From: Candidatus Altarchaeota archaeon
Lineage (GTDB): Archaea > Altiarchaeota > Altiarchaeia > IMC4 > SCGC-AAA252-I15
Length of the DNA: 8,046 bases
Reading direction: 5' to 3'
NCBI GenBank assembly: GCA_026394745.1
Contig: JAPKXP010000008.1
Coordinates: forward strand, 1-8,046
Position numbers and translations under genes: made by a program. Below are positions 5,284-8,046 of this stretch, one piece after another. How positions within the stretch are numbered: position 1 is the first letter of the stretch; each line of letters opens with the position of its first letter. Under the pieces are notes generated by a model. It was not told where the DNA came from. It searched no databases and was given only the letters and a program-made list of their open reading frames with translations.

Positions 5284-7149
5284 TTAACCGTCTTCAGCAA
5301 GCTTCATCTCAAGCTCCTTCGTAGATGCTCCGTCGCTTATCAGCTCCTCCTCGCTCTTGCGCCTCTTCCTTATGTAGAAGATTATTATGACTGCGAGTGC
5401 TGCCAGGCCGACTACCGACAGGATTCGAAGGTCTAGCGTTAGTCCTTGCTGCAGTGGCAGGGTCGTTACGGTCATGTCCATCGTCGTAACGGTCACCGGC
5501 TCGTTTATTATGTTCTTTATCCTTAATTCCAGAAGCTCGCACTTCAAGACTTTCTCAGAGTCTCCGAACTCTAGGTAAATCTCCCTGGCCTTCTTTGCGA
5601 AGGCGAGGGCGCTTTCATAGTCGCCTGTGATGAAGTAGTCCTGGGCTTTGCTGTAGTACACGTCCGCATCCTTCCTCCTGTTTTCGGTGAGTTGAGCCGC
5701 CGCCTGCCTGGTAAGGTTCTCGCAGTCGTAGACGCCCTTTTCGTAGTTTATGTTCACGTAAGTCAGCTTGGCTAGGCCGAAGTACTCTATCGCCTTCTCG
5801 TACTCCATCGAGAGCATGTATTCCTGGCCGAGGTGGAAGTAGTTGTCAGCCCTCTTTCTTATGACGAACGTCTTGTTGATTTCGTAGGCTTCGAGTATGT
5901 TGTTCTCCTTCATGACTACTATGTCGTCTAGTCCGTCGCCGTTGATGTCGCCTAAGCCTACCTTGAGTATGGGTGTTGTTGTATCCTGCTTCCACTTGAA
6001 GTTGCCTTTCAGGTCGAGCGAGTATATGGTCCCTGCGTATGTTCCCACTACTATGTCCGTGATGTTGTCTTCGTCTATGTCCCCCAGTATCATGTCGTCA
6101 ACGTTGCCGTTGAGCGGGTACTCCCATTTTATCATGCCGAGGTTGTCTATCAGGTACACTTTGTTGTTGGCGCACCCTACGACGAACTCCGGGAACGTGT
6201 CTTCGTCGGCCTGCGTGGGTATTATGGTGTTGATGTCTGCAGGCATCTCCAGCGTCCAGCTCTTGTTTATCTCCTCGTAGTATTTTTCATTGCTTCCTAT
6301 GCTGGCTTTCGTTATCCTTGCTGCTTGGATGGTTTTGGATTTGGTGACGACTAGTACGTCCGGGTATTCTGAGCCGCTGAGTTTGAAGGCTTTCAGGTAG
6401 GTGAATCCTTTCTTGAGAGTGCTGCTTTCAGTGGGCTCGTAGTCGTAGGTTCCTATGAAGCTTCCGTCATTGTTAATGTAGTAGAGTTTGTCCGTGCCCA
6501 CGAGCATTTCAGGCTTTTTGTCGTTGTCGATGTCTGCGGAGTCTAAGGCGGTCGCTGGCGAGGAGAGGGCGCCTTTGCCTTCAGCGGGGTAGGTCCATAC
6601 GCGTTCGCCGTATGTCTGGAATAGGATGGCTTTGAGGGTGGAGCCTCCGAGCAGCTGGTAGTACCTGTCTTCGTTTATGTCAGTCAGGTGCAGGACTTGC
6701 ATTATTGAAGTTGAGTCGTAGCTCCGTAGTAGCTCGCCGCGGCTGTCTATTATGCGTATGGTGCCGCGTTGTATGTTGTTCAGCGTCTGACCGCTTGCGA
6801 CGACGAACTCCTGGCTCATGTCGTTGTTTATGTCGTACATCAGGGATTCTCTGATTACGTCGTCTACCTTGTAGTCCCATCTGACGTTTCCGCTGCCGTC
6901 GTAGGCTATGACGCGGTTCCTGTCTTTCGTCGTGCCGGTTCCTGCGTTTCCTGAGGTTACGATTACCGCTTCGTAGAGTCCGTCGTTGTCTATATCCGCC
7001 ACGTACAGCTTCAGGATGTCGAGCTTGCTTATGTCCCCGCTGATGCTCTTGTTCCACATCATGCTGAGGAGGGAGTATTCTTGCGCGGTGGCGCACGAGA
7101 CCATCAAAAGCAGCACGAGCGCAGCGGCTAGCGTCCTTGTTCCAATCAT
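5284..7149 (-). CDS. Secreted, membrane-anchored beta-propeller (FG-GAP/VCBS-like) protein with two TPR-like repeats
   Basis: A 621-residue predicted surface protein; no specific family name recognised. Residues 1-22 are a signal peptide with an A-T-A cut site before QEYS. Residues ~45-425 form an integrin-alpha-like propeller with calcium-type loops at D52 (DIDNDGLYE), D106 (DINNDMSQE), D157 (DINEDRYYQ), D206 (DIDNDKKPE), D315 (DEDTFPE), D357 (DIDEDNITD) and D401 (DINGDGLDD), plus a degenerate one near 256. The ~50-residue spacing and intervening PQQ-like strands (IAYDGSGNVRWDY, VYLIDNLGMIKWEYP, IYSLDLKGNFKWK) suggest 7-8 blades. Residues ~432-549 hold two ~58-residue helical units of the kind found seven times in the next gene's product. 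A Thr-rich linker (550-566), a membrane helix (574-593) and a ~28-residue charged cytoplasmic tail follow. Topology is propeller outside, tail inside. It lies 34 bp before its partner gene, so co-transcription is likely. Ligand unknown; such propellers usually bind proteins or glycans with calcium. Confidence 0.87.
   Translation of the reverse strand: MIGTRTLAAALVLLLMVSCATAQEYSLLSMMWNKSISGDISKLDILKLYVADIDNDGLYEAVIVTSGNAGTGTTKDRNRVIAYDGSGNVRWDYKVDDVIRESLMYDINNDMSQEFVVASGQTLNNIQRGTIRIIDSRGELLRSYDSTSIMQVLHLTDINEDRYYQLLGGSTLKAILFQTYGERVWTYPAEGKGALSSPATALDSADIDNDKKPEMLVGTDKLYYINNDGSFIGTYDYEPTESSTLKKGFTYLKAFKLSGSEYPDVLVVTKSKTIQAARITKASIGSNEKYYEEINKSWTLEMPADINTIIPTQADEDTFPEFVVGCANNKVYLIDNLGMIKWEYPLNGNVDDMILGDIDEDNITDIVVGTYAGTIYSLDLKGNFKWKQDTTTPILKVGLGDINGDGLDDIVVMKENNILEAYEINKTFVIRKRADNYFHLGQEYMLSMEYEKAIEYFGLAKLTYVNINYEKGVYDCENLTRQAAAQLTENRRKDADVYYSKAQDYFITGDYESALAFAKKAREIYLEFGDSEKVLKCELLELRIKNIINEPVTVTTMDMTVTTLPLQQGLTLDLRILSVVGLAALAVIIIFYIRKRRKSEEELISDGASTKELEMKLAEDG
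5503..5856 (-). repeat. Two coding helical repeats shared with the downstream gene
   Basis: Residues ~432-490 and ~491-549 of the propeller protein follow the same pattern as the seven units of the neighbouring protein: for example KAQDYFITGDYESALAFAKK here against DAQQNFLNNKLDDAMSYAKN there, both followed by AR.IY and then KC..L in the third helix. This points to shared ancestry by domain duplication. Confidence 0.7.
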
Positions 7150-7171
7150 ATCATTAAAAATAGGCGGTGTG

Positions 7172-7183
7172 GAATAAAAAGCC
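7172..7183 (-). promoter_or_regulatory. Candidate TATA box of the propeller operon, also a T tract after galT
   Basis: In the 44-bp gap between galT and the propeller gene, the - strand reads GGCTTTTTATTCC about 24-34 bases before the ATG at 7149, the right place for a TATA box giving a leaderless or near-leaderless mRNA; no clear Shine-Dalgarno site is seen. The TTTTT run (7176-7180) lies 13 bases after the galT stop and could also help end galT transcription. Confidence 0.4.
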
Positions 7184-7193
7184 TGCGGGGTAG

Positions 7194-8046
7194 TTATTTT
7201 TGCCGGTAGTATTCGGCTGCGGACTCTGGCGCGAGGGTGTTTATGTAGACTTCGGAGCCTATCTCGAATCCCGCCCAGGTCGCCATCTTCGGGAGTACCT
7301 CAATGTGCAGGTGCAGGTCGGCTCCGGCAGGCGACGAGTGTATGTAATAGTTGTATGGCGTGTCGTTTAATCTTTTTAGTTTCTCTAGAACTTGCTTCAG
7401 CGCCATCGCCAGCGACTCGTATTCCTTGTCCTTCAGTTCCTTAAGCCGTCCTACGTGCCTTATGGGCATTATCCAGGCTTCCATCGGGACGCGCGAGGCG
7501 TAGGGCGTGAAGGCTGCTATGCAATCGTCCTCAAAGATTCTTCGGTCTGACTTCACTTCCTTCTCGATGGTCTTGCAGAACGGGCATGCCCCCTTCTCTC
7601 TGGCGTATTCTTCCGCTGCTTCAGCCTCCTCCTTAACCAGTTTCGGGACTGAAGGAAGCGAAACCGCCTGCGTGTGGGTGTGCGGGAGCGAGGCTCCGGC
7701 TTCCTTACCCCAGTTCTTGAACAATAGGACGTAAGCTATCCCCTGCTTCTTGAGGAGCGCCTCCTCCCTCTCCGAGTAGACGCGGAGCACTTTAGCTAGT
7801 TGTTCGACGCTCAAGTCTGAAAGACCATTGTCGTGTTCAGGCGTTTCTACTATGACTTCATGCTCGCCGTACGCAGGCATCAGATACTCCGTCCTCTCGC
7901 CTTCCTCAAGCGTGACGGCCGGGAACTTGTTAGGGAAAACTCTTATAGTCCATTTGCCCCCCTCTTCGACCCTGCTTATCTCCGGAGGGGTTGTGGACTC
8001 GTTTCCCGGACAGAAGAAGCATAGTCCTCCTGCGCCCTCGAATTCC
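7194..8046 (-). CDS. galT: Galactose-1-phosphate uridylyltransferase (5' end outside window)
   Basis: GalT swaps UMP between UDP-glucose and galactose 1-phosphate in the Leloir pathway, via a uridylylated histidine. The frame is open from the window edge, giving 283 visible residues; only a short N-terminal part is missing, so the start codon is not seen and the internal ATG at 7880 is not the start. Seen in order: CFFCPGNE...TPPEI (the usual CPFCPGNE zinc motif), RVFPNKFPA, AYGEHEVIVETPEHD, FKNWGKEAGASLPHTHTQ with the HxHxQ active site (nucleophilic His is the second, codon 7676-7674), a second Cys pair CPFC, YASRVPMEAWIMP, and LHLHIEVLPK near the end, then GFEIGSEVYIN. The active-site triplet reads H-T-H where most GalTs have H-P-H. 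Some archaeal relatives act on other sugar phosphates, so the donor or acceptor may differ. It may supply UDP-sugars for surface glycans; the next gene appears to have its own promoter. Confidence 0.92.
   Translation of the reverse strand, partial: EFEGAGGLCFFCPGNESTTPPEISRVEEGGKWTIRVFPNKFPAVTLEEGERTEYLMPAYGEHEVIVETPEHDNGLSDLSVEQLAKVLRVYSEREEALLKKQGIAYVLLFKNWGKEAGASLPHTHTQAVSLPSVPKLVKEEAEAAEEYAREKGACPFCKTIEKEVKSDRRIFEDDCIAAFTPYASRVPMEAWIMPIRHVGRLKELKDKEYESLAMALKQVLEKLKRLNDTPYNYYIHSSPAGADLHLHIEVLPKMATWAGFEIGSEVYINTLAPESAAEYYRQK

Noticed and set aside
5250..5300. TTG start at 5300 for the seven-repeat protein
   Set aside because: It would add 17 polar residues before the signal peptide and overlap the upstream gene; the ATG at 5249 has a Shine-Dalgarno site and gives a normal N-terminus.
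5897..6280. 127-codon open frame on the + strand opposite the propeller gene
   Set aside because: Ser/Met/Pro-rich sequence is what the complement of Asp-Ile-Asp/Gly codons yields; no ribosome binding site or domain.
6680..7096. 138-codon - strand frame overlapping the propeller gene
   Set aside because: Arg/His-rich shadow of the real frame, which has a signal peptide and repeated DxDxD loops.
7081..7100. Lipobox (V-S-C at residues 17-19) in the propeller protein
   Set aside because: The -3 residue is Met and a standard A-T-A signal peptidase site follows at once; the protein already has a C-terminal membrane anchor.
1..8046. CRISPR array, insertion sequence, tRNA, rRNA or attachment site
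   Set aside because: No regularly spaced DNA repeats, transposase or integrase motifs, or clover-leaf segments were seen; all gaps are under 100 bp.

Overview
The window looks like a piece of a small archaeal genome, most likely from the DPANN group. This rests on: a class III (archaeal type IV pilin-like) signal peptide of the QSAMEYLMTYGWAIL type common in those genomes; an MC1-type archaeal chromatin protein; an archaeal/eukaryal-type alpha2 glycyl-tRNA synthetase; short A+T-rich intergenic gaps with TATA-like boxes close to start codons; and purine-rich Shine-Dalgarno sites matching GGAGGTGAT. The phylum cannot be fixed from the sequence alone. There are no transposases, CRISPR arrays, tRNAs or rRNAs.

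Layout. Two genes lie on the + strand: the 3' part of a sugar-phosphate nucleotidyltransferase with a left-handed beta-helix and an extra C-terminal domain (1-980), and a gene for an MC1 DNA-bending chromatin protein (1076-1354). They converge at about 1355-1426, where two hairpins with T-rich tails lie, on five genes of the - strand. Read in their own direction these are: a 5'-truncated galT (8046-7194); a secreted, membrane-anchored beta-propeller/helical-repeat protein (7149-5284); a second membrane-anchored protein with seven helical repeats and a charged cytoplasmic coiled coil (5249-3414); a glycyl-tRNA synthetase gene overlapping the previous one by 8 nt (3421-2138); and a cysteine-rich class III signal-peptide protein (2101-1427).

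How the genes may work together. The two large proteins share the same ~58-residue helical repeat (two copies in one, seven in the other), are adjacent and co-directional, and are both predicted to be outside the cell with one C-terminal membrane segment and a cytoplasmic tail. I infer a two-component surface complex (adhesion, sensing or envelope scaffolding); no function is known to me. The pilin-like gene downstream is also a surface protein. The window-edge genes (nucleotidyltransferase and GalT) both handle activated sugars, which would fit surface glycan synthesis.

Most notable anomalies. (1) The glycyl-tRNA synthetase has good motifs 1 and 2 and a good anticodon-binding domain, but the segment that should carry class II motif 3 is cleanly absent in frame, so the catalytic site looks incomplete. 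(2) The two-gene surface system with shared repeats appears uncharacterised. (3) An imperfect dyad lies where transcription of the MC1 gene should start.
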